Assembly (NCBI RefSeq): GCF_011317445.1
Contig: NZ_JAAAPL010000001.1
Coordinates: 248,001 to 312,000 of the forward strand
Length of the DNA stretch: 64,000 bases
From: Chelativorans multitrophicus
GTDB lineage: Bacteria > Pseudomonadota > Alphaproteobacteria > Rhizobiales > Rhizobiaceae
Reading direction: 5' to 3'
Below, piece after piece: positions 8,218-16,871 of the stretch. The notes below the pieces were generated by a model that was given only the letters and a program-made list of their open reading frames with translations, had not been told where the DNA came from and did no database searches. Within the stretch, counting starts at the first letter, position 1. Every line of letters begins with the position of its first letter. Position numbers and translations under genes: made by a program.

Positions 8218-9255
8218 ATGAAGCCACGCACTCTCCTTCAGATCGCAGGCTCTGTCCTGCTGACGCTCGGAGTCGAGGCCCGGGCCGCGGACCCGGCCTA
8301 TCTCGACGACCGGTCAAGCCCGGAGGCGCTGGTGCAATCGCTTTATAACGCCATCAATCGAAAGGAATACGCGCGCGCTTACTCCTATTTCGGCACGCCG
8401 CCCGCCAAGGACCTCGACACATATGCGGCCGGATACGAGACGACCGAGCAGGTCGATGTGGTTACGGGAGCTGCCAGCGAAGACGGAGCGGCCGGCAGCA
8501 TCTATTATTCGCTGCCCGTCGCCATCCGCGCACGCGAGGCAAGCGGCGAAGAAAGGGTCTTTGCGGGCTGCTATGAGCTGAGATTCGTGCAGCCTTCGGT
8601 GCAGACGTCACCCTACATCCCGCTTCAGATTGAGAGCGGGCAGTTGAAGCCCTCCGACAGTGCGCTCGCAGAGGCACTGCCGGCAAGCTGCGGTGAAGGG
8701 GCTGCGCAAACCGCCGACGCTACTTTGCAGCGCGCCGAACGGCTTTTTGACACGGTCTATGGCAGCATTTGCACGGGCGCGGGGTCGGAAAGCGGCACGG
8801 AGACGGAGAGCCACGTGATCCGCTTCAACTACGAATACGATTCACAGGGCACCGAGCCGCACGAGGCGCGGCTGTTCCGCTTCTTCTGCGATCGTGGCGC
8901 CTATAACGAAGTTCATGTCTACCTCCTCGCCAACGAGAACGGGGAGATCCTGCCCCTAAACTTCGCATCGCCGGAGCTCGACATCCGGTACGAGAATGGG
9001 GACCGGGAAGGACGCGTCGAGGAGGTGCGGATCATCGGCTTCAAGACGGAAGACCGGCTCGTCAATTCGGAATTCGACCCGGACACGCTCACACTTCTCA
9101 CCCATGAAAAGTGGCGCGGCGTTGGGGATGCCTCCTCCAACGGGGAATGGATTTTCCGCTCGGGCTCCTTCTCGCTTGTCCGTTACGATGTGGATGCTTC
9201 CTATGACGGGGAGATCAACCCGGAGACGGTGCTCGACTATGCGACGGGGCCGTAA
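8218..9255 (+). CDS. DUF1176-family secreted protein
   Basis: A 345-residue exported protein. The ATG at 8218 begins a signal peptide (MKPRTLLQIAGSVLL..., cleaved after VEARA). The C-terminal half (about 180-345: RFFCDRGAYNEVHVYLL, then WIFRSGSFSLVRYDVDASYDG) matches the DUF1176 pattern of alphaproteobacterial periplasmic proteins. The N-terminal part (about 30-170), with SPEALVQSLYNAINRKEYARAYSYF, resembles an NTF2-like fold. It is acidic and cysteine-containing. No function is known. The open frame runs back to 7915, but only the start at 8218 gives a signal peptide. Confidence 0.8.
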   Translation: MKPRTLLQIAGSVLLTLGVEARAADPAYLDDRSSPEALVQSLYNAINRKEYARAYSYFGTPPAKDLDTYAAGYETTEQVDVVTGAASEDGAAGSIYYSLPVAIRAREASGEERVFAGCYELRFVQPSVQTSPYIPLQIESGQLKPSDSALAEALPASCGEGAAQTADATLQRAERLFDTVYGSICTGAGSESGTETESHVIRFNYEYDSQGTEPHEARLFRFFCDRGAYNEVHVYLLANENGEILPLNFASPELDIRYENGDREGRVEEVRIIGFKTEDRLVNSEFDPDTLTLLTHEKWRGVGDASSNGEWIFRSGSFSLVRYDVDASYDGEINPETVLDYATGP

Positions 9256-9268
9256 AAAGCCCCAACTT

Positions 9269-10156
9269 CTAGGGCCGCCGAGACAGCATCCAGTTGAGTG
9301 TATCGCGCCAATCGGTCATGCGGATCGGCGTACCATGGGTGCCCGTCTCAAACCGGACAAAGCGGGCGGGATAGCCGGGCGCCTTCTCCCCTATCGCACG
9401 GAAGAATGCCTCCTGTTTCTCTACCGGGAAGACGGAATCGTGGCTGCCATGGCCGAAGAAGACGGGAACGCGGTTGTGGAAGGCAGGTGAGTTCAGGAAC
9501 GAATCGTCCCAGAAGGACCCCAGTAGAAGAAGCCCACCGATGCGCCCGGCAAACGGTCCCGACATCGCGAGCCGCCAGCACAGCGCCCCTCCCATGGAGC
9601 CGCAGGCGATGAAGATCGGAGCCTGGGGAGACCTGGCGGCGTAATAAGCGACAAGCGCGGTTATTTCCCGCGCGCCCCTTTCCGCGAAGTCGGAGAAGTC
9701 CGGCGAAAGATAGAGGCCGCCATTGCGCCCCATCAGGTTCTTGATGCGGTTGAAGTTGCCGCCGAAGGTGAAGTCGTTCACGCCCTGGTGCCGGTTGCCG
9801 CCCTGCCCGTGCAGATAGACAGTGATGACGCGCGCATTCTCCGTCGCGCCGACCGCAAAATGGCGAATGTTCCCGGCGCTCGTCCTGATTGCCAGGTCGC
9901 GCTGCAATCGGCGAATTTCGGTCGAGACGTAGCGCCCCTGCACCCTTCGCTCCGGCACGGCGTCGCGGCCATTGATGTCGCGCATCTCCTGATAGTCGAC
10001 CACACGATAATCGCCGCCCTCGCTTTGTTGCAGGATGCGCGGATAGGCGAAGAGATGATCCTTGAAAGGAGCGAGTTCGAATGCGTGGCTTGGCGCTGTG
10101 AAGAACACCGTGAGTATGGCAACGACCAAAAGAACAAAACGCTTGTGCGCTTTCAC
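9269..10156 (-). CDS. Secreted alpha/beta hydrolase-like protein
   Basis: A 295-residue protein if the GTG at 10156 is the start; it begins MKAHKRFVLLVVAILTVFF, a clear signal peptide. The nucleophile elbow is IACGSMGGALC (G-x-S-x-G), HGQGGNRHQG looks like an oxyanion-loop motif, and HGSHDSVFP and GTHGTP could supply the Asp/His of the triad. The substrate is unknown; an esterase is likely. Longer in-frame starts at 10252 and 10180 would place a rhizobial palindromic repeat inside the coding region, so the GTG start abutting the repeat is preferred. Confidence 0.75.
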   Translation of the reverse strand: MKAHKRFVLLVVAILTVFFTAPSHAFELAPFKDHLFAYPRILQQSEGGDYRVVDYQEMRDINGRDAVPERRVQGRYVSTEIRRLQRDLAIRTSAGNIRHFAVGATENARVITVYLHGQGGNRHQGVNDFTFGGNFNRIKNLMGRNGGLYLSPDFSDFAERGAREITALVAYYAARSPQAPIFIACGSMGGALCWRLAMSGPFAGRIGGLLLLGSFWDDSFLNSPAFHNRVPVFFGHGSHDSVFPVEKQEAFFRAIGEKAPGYPARFVRFETGTHGTPIRMTDWRDTLNWMLSRRP

Positions 10157-10225
10157 ACCCCCCTCTGGCCTGTCGGCCATCTCCCCCTCAAAAAGGGAGA
10201 TTACGCCGGCAGGCCAGAGGGGGGT
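10157..10225. repeat. Rhizobial-type intergenic palindromic repeat
   Basis: The outer 16 bases at 10157-10172 (ACCCCCCTCTGGCCTG) are the exact reverse complement of 10210-10225. An inner pair ATCTCCC/GGGAGAT (10179-10185 with 10195-10201) continues the stem. This GC-rich, mostly palindromic unit with a CTCCCCCTCA core looks like the RIME-type mosaic repeats scattered through rhizobial genomes. It ends exactly next to the GTG of the hydrolase gene, and its G-rich arm could act as that gene's ribosome site. Confidence 0.7.
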
Positions 10226-10251
10226 AGGAAGGAGCGCCAGCATCCGTGGCA

Positions 10252-11868
10252 CTAGGAAGATCGCTGGCCTAATACGCCACCTGCCGCAATCAAGGCTTCG
10301 GGTGTGTCGACGTCCAGGCTTGCCGCAGCGCCCAGTTCAATATCGGCCACGTCGACAGCACTTTCGACAATTTGGCGTGCGCCGGTGTCGCCTTCGAGCT
10401 TTTCCACCTCTGCAAAGAGAGCGCGCGGAAGGATCACCGGATTGCCGCGCTTGCCGTTGTGGGTGGCTCGCACGATCGTCCGCCCACCGGAAGCGGTGAA
10501 AGCTGCGATGAGCCGGTCGAGATCCGCCGTGGTGATGCCCGGCATGTCGCCAAGCGCCACGAGGGCGGCATCGGCCGAGGGCGGCAGAGCGCGGATGCCT
10601 GCCTTAAGCGAGCTTGCAAGCCCGGTCGCGAAATCCTCATTGTGAACCGTCCTGAGGTCCAGGCCGGAAAGGGCGTTCGATACCGCCTCCGCCTCGTGGC
10701 CCAGAACCGCAACAGTGCCGGCCAACCGGCTTTCAAGAAGGCGCTCGGCCGTGCGGCGCACCAGTGGCTTTCCTCCGAAATCCGCGAGCAGCTTGTTCTG
10801 CGGCCCCATCCGGCGCGATTGGCCCGCCGCGAGAAGAACGGCCCAGACCCTTGCCGGTGCACGCTGGGCGGGCGCTTCGCGGGGCTGCGGACGGGTTGGG
10901 ATTTCCATCAGAAGCCCGCCAACGCCCATGCTCCCGATATCTTCCGGCGAGACGTCGATCCCAGCGATGAGGCGGTCCATCACCCAGTCGAAACCGTTGA
11001 GCTTCGGGCTGCGGGCGCAGCCCGGCACCCCGATCACCGGCTTGCCGTCGAGCACTCCCATCACCAGAAGGTTGCCCGGATCGACTGGCATGCCGACCCG
11101 CGAGACCTCGCCGCCCGCACGGCGGATCGCGGCGGGCACGACATCGTCCTCGTCGCAAACCGCCGAGGCTCCGAACACAAGCACAATGTCATTTGAACGC
11201 GCCTGATCGGCGATCGTCCGGGCGACCTCTTCCGTCTCATGGGCCGGACGCAGCTCTCGCGTGATACGGCTTACGGAGCGGGCCAGGCGCGCCTCGGTGA
11301 TGCGGGCGGTCTTGTCGAGCACGCTCGTCTTGATGCCGGGCAAAACCGTCTGGACGAGGCCGATGGAGCGCGGAACAAAAGGGCGCACCGAGAAGGCCCG
11401 GCGTTCGGACGCGATCGCTTCGACACGCTTCACAAGGCTTTCGCGCACGGCGAAGGGAATGATCTTGACGGTGGCAACCATCCGCCCAGCCTCGACAGCG
11501 GCGTATGGCTCAAGGGTTGCCACGGTAATGGCCGGATCGATGCGGTTGGTGGCATCGACGATGCCGCGGTCGACGAGGAAAATACCCGCCTCGGTGGAGT
11601 GCAGGTTGACGCGGCCCGTTGATGGCGGGCGGGCCTCCACATGGTCCGAAAGCAGCACGGCTGCGATTCGGGCGGCGGCCGCATCTTCATCAAGATCGCC
11701 CGCTTCCAGAACCGCGGCGTTTACCTCGCGGATACCGGCGCGAAGAAGGTCTTCCACGTCACTGGCCGTCAGGCGATGCGCCTTACGAAGGCGCTTTTCA
11801 CCGGCAACCGTGGCATGGGCAAGGATCGCGCCTTCCGCCTTTTCCGTTTCTATTGTGCCGAACTTCAC
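10252..11868 (-). CDS. Molybdopterin-binding / MobA-like NTP-transferase fusion (MocA-type)
   Basis: A 538-residue two-domain protein. The N-terminal part (about 1-335) is a MoeA/MogA-like molybdopterin-binding domain (DIVLVFGASAVCDEDD, VIGVPGCARSPKLNGFDWV). The C-terminal part (about 340-530) is a MobA-like nucleotidyltransferase with AVLLAAGQSRRMGPQNKLL and VALGDMPGITTADLD. Such fusions probably attach a nucleotide (CMP) to molybdopterin for molybdenum hydroxylases. The start is the GTG at 11868, overlapping the stop of the preceding XdhC-like gene as GTGA; earlier in-frame codons lie inside that gene. It is the last gene of a cox-type accessory run. Confidence 0.85.
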   Translation of the reverse strand: MKFGTIETEKAEGAILAHATVAGEKRLRKAHRLTASDVEDLLRAGIREVNAAVLEAGDLDEDAAAARIAAVLLSDHVEARPPSTGRVNLHSTEAGIFLVDRGIVDATNRIDPAITVATLEPYAAVEAGRMVATVKIIPFAVRESLVKRVEAIASERRAFSVRPFVPRSIGLVQTVLPGIKTSVLDKTARITEARLARSVSRITRELRPAHETEEVARTIADQARSNDIVLVFGASAVCDEDDVVPAAIRRAGGEVSRVGMPVDPGNLLVMGVLDGKPVIGVPGCARSPKLNGFDWVMDRLIAGIDVSPEDIGSMGVGGLLMEIPTRPQPREAPAQRAPARVWAVLLAAGQSRRMGPQNKLLADFGGKPLVRRTAERLLESRLAGTVAVLGHEAEAVSNALSGLDLRTVHNEDFATGLASSLKAGIRALPPSADAALVALGDMPGITTADLDRLIAAFTASGGRTIVRATHNGKRGNPVILPRALFAEVEKLEGDTGARQIVESAVDVADIELGAAASLDVDTPEALIAAGGVLGQRSS

Positions 11869-12572
11869 GCCGCCTCGCCTTTCCGGTCTTGCAGTCCGCG
11901 CAAACGCAGGGCCTCTATGATTTCGGCAAGAACGGCCACGGCGATCTCGGCAGGGCTCGCCGCACCGATGGGAAGGCCGATGGGCGCCCGGATGCGCTTG
12001 ATCGCGGGCATCGGAACACCCGCGGCCGCCAGCCGCTCGACCCGGCTTGCGTGGGTTTTCCGGCTGCCGAGCGCGCCCACGTAGAAGCATTCGGCCTCCA
12101 GCGCCGCTTTGAGTGCCGGATCGTCAATCTTGGGGTCATGCGTGAGGGCCGCAATCGCGCAATAGGCGTCGAGCGGAGCCTTTTTCAGCACATCCTCGGG
12201 CCACTCGGCATCCAACCGGATGTCGGGAAAACGCTCCGGAGAGGCAAAGGCGGTGCGCGGATCGATGATGTGCAGATCAAAACCCGCGATTTTCGCCATC
12301 GGCGCCAGCGCCTGGCTGATATGAACGGCGCCGACCATCACCAGGCGCGGCGGCGGCAGATGCACATTCAGGAAAAAGCTGCGCCCTTCGACCTCTACCG
12401 TGCCGGATTTTCCCGACCGGAAGGCAGCGGCGATCGCCTCTCCCAAAGTTCCCGCGACGGCATCGCCTTCCACCACCACCCGGTCGCGACCGTCGCCCAG
12501 ATCGGTGAGAAGGATTGCGGCTCGCCGCTCACGACGACACTGATTGAGCTTCTTGAGTGAATAGGGGTCCAT
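11865..12572 (-). CDS. XdhC/CoxI-family protein, C-terminal Rossmann part
   Basis: A 235-residue protein (MDPYSLKKLNQCRRERRAA...) matching the C-terminal half of XdhC/CoxI proteins. A short N-terminal domain is followed by a Rossmann-like nucleotide-binding region (LVMVGAVHISQALAP, about 85-99) and YVGALGSRKTHASRV. XdhC proteins carry molybdenum cofactor to xanthine dehydrogenase-like enzymes. The ATG at 12572 follows the stop of the N-terminal XdhC-like gene by one base, and its own stop overlaps the next start (GTGA), so the three are translationally coupled. Confidence 0.85.
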   Translation of the reverse strand: MDPYSLKKLNQCRRERRAAILLTDLGDGRDRVVVEGDAVAGTLGEAIAAAFRSGKSGTVEVEGRSFFLNVHLPPPRLVMVGAVHISQALAPMAKIAGFDLHIIDPRTAFASPERFPDIRLDAEWPEDVLKKAPLDAYCAIAALTHDPKIDDPALKAALEAECFYVGALGSRKTHASRVERLAAAGVPMPAIKRIRAPIGLPIGAASPAEIAVAVLAEIIEALRLRGLQDRKGEAA

Positions 12573-12573
12573 A

Positions 12574-12912
12574 TCAGCCCAGCCGCTCCACATAGACCTT
12601 GATGCGGCCGCCGCAGGAAAGCCCGACGCGCCAAGCGGTCTCGTCCGCCACGCCGAATTCCAGCATGCGCGGTTTGCCGTCGGCGATCACCTCAGCCGCT
12701 TCGGCAATCACCGCTCCCTCAACGCAACCACCGGAAACGGAGCCTTCGAACAGGCCTTCGGAATCGATGACCAGATGGCTGCCGACCGGACGCGGGGCCG
12801 AACCCCATGTCTCCACGACCGTGGCGACAGCCACATCCTTGCCGTCCTTCATCCATTCCTCGGCGATCAAAAGGGGATCGCGCGGCTCATGGGTTTCTAC
12901 GCTTTGCGGCAT
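12574..12912 (-). CDS. XdhC/CoxI-family protein, N-terminal domain
   Basis: A 112-residue protein equal to the N-terminal XdhC_CoxI domain alone. It shows VATVVETWGSAPRPVGSHLV and the family signature GSVSGGCVEGAVI (about 58-70), ending with LSCGGRIKVYVERL. In XdhC these cysteine-containing loops take part in cofactor binding. Here the domain is a separate gene, one base before the gene for the C-terminal part; the same split is common in cox accessory clusters. The proteins probably work as a pair. Confidence 0.85.
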   Translation of the reverse strand: MPQSVETHEPRDPLLIAEEWMKDGKDVAVATVVETWGSAPRPVGSHLVIDSEGLFEGSVSGGCVEGAVIAEAAEVIADGKPRMLEFGVADETAWRVGLSCGGRIKVYVERLG

Positions 12913-12956
12913 GTCTGCCTCCTCGATTATGAGGCGTGGGATGATTCACAATATGG

Positions 12957-14213
12957 TCACGCGGGCGGGCGCTTGCCAAGCCCTTCAAGAAGAGCTGACG
13001 GCCTTGCGCGGCTGCGGGGCACGGCCGAGAGCGCTTCACAGAGATCCGAGAGTGCATCCAGCGAATGCACGGGCCGCAACTCGTCCACATAAGGCAGCAT
13101 GGCCCGCATGCCGCGCGCCCTGGGCTCGAATCCATCGAAGCGCAAAAGCGGATTGAGCCAGATAAGCCTGCGGCAGGACTTGTGTAGGCGCTCCATCTCG
13201 CGTGCGAGTGCTTCCACGTCGTCGCGCTCCAGTCCGTCGGTGATAAGCAGCACCACCGCCCCCTGCCCCAGGACGCGGCGCGACCAAAGACGATTAAAGG
13301 AGCCGATCGCCTCGCCGATGCGCGTGCCACCTGACCAGTCTTGAACGGCGGCAGCGCAATGGGCAAGCGCTTCGTCGGGATCGCGATAGCGAAGCTGGCG
13401 TGTGAGATTGGTAAGCCGCGTCCCGAAGACGAAGCTCGTCACGCGCCTGCGGCTCTCGGTCAGCGCATGCAGGAAGTGCAGGAAGACGCGTGTGTACTGG
13501 CTCATGGAACCGGAGATATCGGCAAGCACCACCAAAGGAGGGTGCACGCGGCGGGGCGATTTATAACGCGGCAAAATCAGGTCTCCGCCCGTGCGCAGGC
13601 CAAGCCGCATCATCGACCGCGGGTCGATACGCCGTCCCCGCGGATCGGGCCGATGCCGGCGCGTGGCGACGAGGTCGTGCGGCATGACGAGCGAGGAAAC
13701 GGCCTTCCGCGCCTCGGCTAGCTCCTCCGCCGTCATCTGCGCGAAATCCTTGCCGCGCAGCAGCTCGCGGGAAGAGAAGGTAAGCCTGGCGTCTATTTCC
13801 AGCTCCGGCTGCGCCTCCCGGCGCTCTTCCCGGTCCGGGCTGAGCAGGGCATGACCGGCGCGCGTCTCGCCAGCCCTCGGCTTTTCCTTTTTAAGCGGGA
13901 CCGGCGCCAGAGGCGAAAGCATGGCGAGCATCTTCTCGATCAGCTCGCGTGAGCGCCAGAACAGGCGGAAGGCTTCGTCGAAGACCGCATGGTCCTCATG
14001 CCTTGTGACGAGCACGGAATGGAGCGTCCAGTAAAAATCCTCGCGCGTGCCGATGCCAGCAACGAGCACGGCCTGAATGGCGTCGGTAACCGCCGCCGGC
14101 CCGACCCTTAGCCCTGCTTTACGGAGAGCGCGGGCGAAATAGACGATATTGTCGGCAATGCGCCCTTCCGGATCGGCGGCCGTCGCGTGCTTTTCTACGC
14201 CGTTTCCGGCCAT
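12957..14213 (-). CDS. coxE: CoxE-like VWA-domain protein
   Basis: A 418-residue protein of the CoxE family. The N-terminal helical region carries RIADNIVYFARALRKAGLRVG. The VWA domain (about 225-395) holds an intact MIDAS motif DISGSM (232-237). With its partner ATPase CoxD it forms a MoxR/VWA machine that matures molybdenum hydroxylases such as CO dehydrogenase, helping to insert Cu/S at the active site. It follows coxD by four bases. No catalytic coxMSL genes are in the window, so the client enzyme is unknown. Confidence 0.85.
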   Translation of the reverse strand: MAGNGVEKHATAADPEGRIADNIVYFARALRKAGLRVGPAAVTDAIQAVLVAGIGTREDFYWTLHSVLVTRHEDHAVFDEAFRLFWRSRELIEKMLAMLSPLAPVPLKKEKPRAGETRAGHALLSPDREERREAQPELEIDARLTFSSRELLRGKDFAQMTAEELAEARKAVSSLVMPHDLVATRRHRPDPRGRRIDPRSMMRLGLRTGGDLILPRYKSPRRVHPPLVVLADISGSMSQYTRVFLHFLHALTESRRRVTSFVFGTRLTNLTRQLRYRDPDEALAHCAAAVQDWSGGTRIGEAIGSFNRLWSRRVLGQGAVVLLITDGLERDDVEALAREMERLHKSCRRLIWLNPLLRFDGFEPRARGMRAMLPYVDELRPVHSLDALSDLCEALSAVPRSRARPSALLEGLGKRPPA

Positions 14214-14217
14214 CGTC

Positions 14218-15147
14218 TCACCCGGCGGCCGCGAGTTCAGCCTTCACTTCGTTGAGGATGCGCGCGCTTTCGCCCTCGCGCAGGCGGGCAATGTCATCCT
14301 GATATTTGAGGAGCACACCCAGCGTATCGGAAACCGTCTCGGGATCGAGCGCTACCTTGTCGAGCTCGGCGAGCGCGCTTGCCCAATCGATCGATTCGGC
14401 AACACCGGGAACCTTGAAGAGATCCATGCCGCGCAGTCTCTGAATATAGGCAACGACCTCCTGCGACAGGCGGCTGTTGGCCTGAGGCACCTTGCGGTGG
14501 ACAATCTCCAGCTCCCGCTCGGCATCGGGGTAGTTGACCCAGTGATAGAGGCAGCGGCGCTTCAGGGCGTCGTGGATCTCGCGCGTGCGGTTGGTTGTGA
14601 TGACGACGATCGGAGGCTCCTCCGCCCGTATCGTCCCCAGCTCGGGAACGGTCACCTGATAGTCGGACAGGATTTCGAGCAGGAAAGCCTCGAAGGCCTC
14701 GTCGGTGCGGTCGAGCTCATCGATAAGGAAAACAGGAGCGGCGCCGGGCGTACCCGTGAGCGCCTCCAGCACGGGGCGCCGGATGAGATATTTTTCCGAA
14801 AAAACGTTGTGCTCCATGACATCGCGATCGGCGACGCCTGCCGCTTCCTCCATGCGGATCTCGATCATCTGTCCCGCGTAGTTCCACTCATAGACCGCGG
14901 AGGAGACATCCAGGCCCTCATAGCATTGCAGCCGGATGAGCCGGCGGCCGAGCGACTGCGCCAGAACCTTGGCGATCTCGGTCTTGCCCACCCCGGCCTC
15001 GCCTTCGAGGAAGAGGGGGCGCTGCATCTTGAGAGCCAGGAAGACGACGGTCGCAAGCGCACGATCCGCGACATAATCGGCCTCGTTGAGCAGCGTGACG
15101 GTCTCGTCGATCGACTGCGGAAGGACGCGCGGCTTGCTCTCGGACAT
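14218..15147 (-). CDS. coxD: CoxD-like MoxR-family AAA+ ATPase
   Basis: A 309-residue AAA+ ATPase. It has Walker A GEAGVGKT (49-56), Walker B VFLIDELDR (139-147), sensor-1 VVITTNRTREIHDAL and an arginine-rich motif ALKRRCLYHW. This matches the MoxR/CoxD group, chaperone-like ATPases that act with a VWA protein on metal-enzyme maturation. It lies directly before the CoxE-like gene and 19 bp after the flavin-reductase gene on the same strand. Confidence 0.88.
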   Translation of the reverse strand: MSESKPRVLPQSIDETVTLLNEADYVADRALATVVFLALKMQRPLFLEGEAGVGKTEIAKVLAQSLGRRLIRLQCYEGLDVSSAVYEWNYAGQMIEIRMEEAAGVADRDVMEHNVFSEKYLIRRPVLEALTGTPGAAPVFLIDELDRTDEAFEAFLLEILSDYQVTVPELGTIRAEEPPIVVITTNRTREIHDALKRRCLYHWVNYPDAERELEIVHRKVPQANSRLSQEVVAYIQRLRGMDLFKVPGVAESIDWASALAELDKVALDPETVSDTLGVLLKYQDDIARLREGESARILNEVKAELAAAG

Positions 15148-15166
15148 ATTTTCTCCGGAAATCAGC

Positions 15167-15661
15167 TCACAGAACGTGATAGGCTCGGTCGTGGTAAAGG
15201 AGCGGCCTGAGGTTAGCTCCGATACGCAGACCTGTCACCTTGCCGAAATAAACCCGGTGCGTGGCAAGTTCCTTGGCATCGACCAGCTGGCAATCGAAAA
15301 CGGCGATTGCGCCGAGCAGAGTCGGGGCGCCGCTCGATAGCGTATCCCATTGCGCCAATGCGAAACGCTCATCCTGCGAAAGGCCAGTCAGCCCGGAGAA
15401 GGCGTTTGCAAGGTCTTCATGCCCTGCGGCCAACGTGTTCAAGGCGAAGACGCCGTTGTTCAGGAAAAGATCGTTGCTGGGATTTTGACGGTTGAGGCAG
15501 GCAAGCACGGTGGGCGGATCGTCGGAGACCGAGCAGGCGGCAATGACGGTCACCCCCCTCCTTCCTGCGGGGCCATCGGTGGTGATCACATGGACGGCGC
15601 CCGCAAAGTGGGCCATCGCATTCCGATAATCCTGGGGAGCTATGTCGTTCGTCTTCAGCAC
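15167..15661 (-). CDS. Flavin reductase-like (FMN-binding) protein
   Basis: A 164-residue protein starting at the GTG at 15661 (MLKTNDIAPQDYRNAMAHFAGAV), with GAGGA six bases upstream; the frame stays open to 15727 but lacks a ribosome site there. It has the flavin reductase-like fold: GAVHVITTDG, GVTVIAACSVSDDPPTVLAC and HRVYFGKVTGLR. Such proteins reduce FMN or FAD with NAD(P)H for a monooxygenase partner. Its place at the head of the cox-type run may be coincidental, but spacing suggests one transcript. Confidence 0.82.
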   Translation of the reverse strand: MLKTNDIAPQDYRNAMAHFAGAVHVITTDGPAGRRGVTVIAACSVSDDPPTVLACLNRQNPSNDLFLNNGVFALNTLAAGHEDLANAFSGLTGLSQDERFALAQWDTLSSGAPTLLGAIAVFDCQLVDAKELATHRVYFGKVTGLRIGANLRPLLYHDRAYHVL

Positions 15662-15803
15662 AAAAAATCCTCGCCCGCCTCGATATAGGTGCGGCTCCCA
15701 CGCTTGCAAGCCGAGCCGGAGGCTCAATAGCGTGTTGCGCCATGGCCTGCCAAGCTTTACCAGTGCAACGGCTACCGCTGCATAACAGCCTCGGCTTCAA
15801 AAT

Positions 15804-16871
15804 GTGATGCGCCTGGTTACATTCACCTTGCTTCTTTTCTCCGCGATGGGGACACTGTCGGCGCGCTCCCAGGAACTGGTGATCGGGCTTTCCGCGCCGC
15901 TGAGCGGCGATTTCCAGTTGCTTGGGGAACAGTGGGCCGATGGCGCGCGAGCGGCGGCAACGCGGGACCAGTCCACGCAACTGGTCGTGACCGACGATGC
16001 CTGCACGGCGGAAGGGGGAGCGGCAGCCGCGCGGCAGCTGGTGGATGCGCAGGTCACGATCGTGATCGGCTTTCTCTGCACGCCGGCGATCGAAGCTGCC
16101 ATGCCGATCCTGAAAGAGGCCGGCATTCCGGTCATCACGCCTGTCAGAACCAGCAGCCTCACGGACCAGAAGGACCGTACCGGCTGGCCCGTCTACCGGC
16201 TGGGACCGCGGGCCGATGACGAGCGGGAGGCCGTGGCAAGTCTTCTCGTCCCGCTATGGCGGGAAGAATTCTTTGCAATCGTGGACGACGGCACCATTCA
16301 TGGCCGGGAGCTTGCGGAGAACCTGCGGGCCGAGGCGGAGCTTGCGAAGCTGAAGCCTGTTCTTGTCGATACATTTCGCCCGCAGATGGACAATCAGATC
16401 GGCCTGGTCGGCAGATTGCGGAGAGCAGGCGCCGCTTATGTCTTCGTCGGTGGCGATCGGAGCGATGTCGCCATCATGGCGCGCGACGCGGGCAATCTTG
16501 ATTACTCCGTCACCTTCGCGGGGGGCGAGGCTCTCAGATCGGCGGATGGACCCGTCCCCCTGCCGGAAGGAGTGTTGATGGTCGGGCTGCCGGAATGGCG
16601 GGACCTTGCGACCCCTGAGGCAAACGAAGTGCTGCAGCGCGCGGGCGTCCTGGCGGAGGGCTATACCCTTCCCGGCCTGGCCGCGTTCGAGATCGCGGCA
16701 AAGGCCAGCCGGGAGGCGATGCAGGCCGGGGTGGAGATGACGGACGCACTCTCACGCCTCAGCTTCAGCACCGGCATGGGAGAGATCCACTTCAATGAGA
16801 AGGGGGATCTCGCCGACAATCCCTATCGGCTCTTCCGCTATGACGGAGAGCAATTCGTGGAGACGGATTGA
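15804..16871 (+). CDS. Periplasmic amino-acid-type (LivK-like) binding protein
   Basis: A 355-residue solute-binding protein of the branched-chain amino acid (type I periplasmic) class. It has a signal peptide (ending TLSARS-Q), then LVIGLSAPLSGDFQLLGEQWADGARAA and VITPVRTSSL, and the C-terminal SFSTGMGEIHFNEKGDLADNPYRLF. No permease or ATPase genes adjoin, so it is an orphan receptor or serves a distant transporter. Starts at GTG 15804 or ATG 15807 are both possible. The stop is followed at once by the GTG of the P1 peptidase gene. Confidence 0.82.
   Translation: MMRLVTFTLLLFSAMGTLSARSQELVIGLSAPLSGDFQLLGEQWADGARAAATRDQSTQLVVTDDACTAEGGAAAARQLVDAQVTIVIGFLCTPAIEAAMPILKEAGIPVITPVRTSSLTDQKDRTGWPVYRLGPRADDEREAVASLLVPLWREEFFAIVDDGTIHGRELAENLRAEAELAKLKPVLVDTFRPQMDNQIGLVGRLRRAGAAYVFVGGDRSDVAIMARDAGNLDYSVTFAGGEALRSADGPVPLPEGVLMVGLPEWRDLATPEANEVLQRAGVLAEGYTLPGLAAFEIAAKASREAMQAGVEMTDALSRLSFSTGMGEIHFNEKGDLADNPYRLFRYDGEQFVETD

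Noticed and set aside
11869-12090. N-terminal extension of the molybdopterin-binding/MobA fusion
   Set aside because: It lies inside the XdhC-like gene in another frame; the GTGA overlap at 11868 gives a better start.
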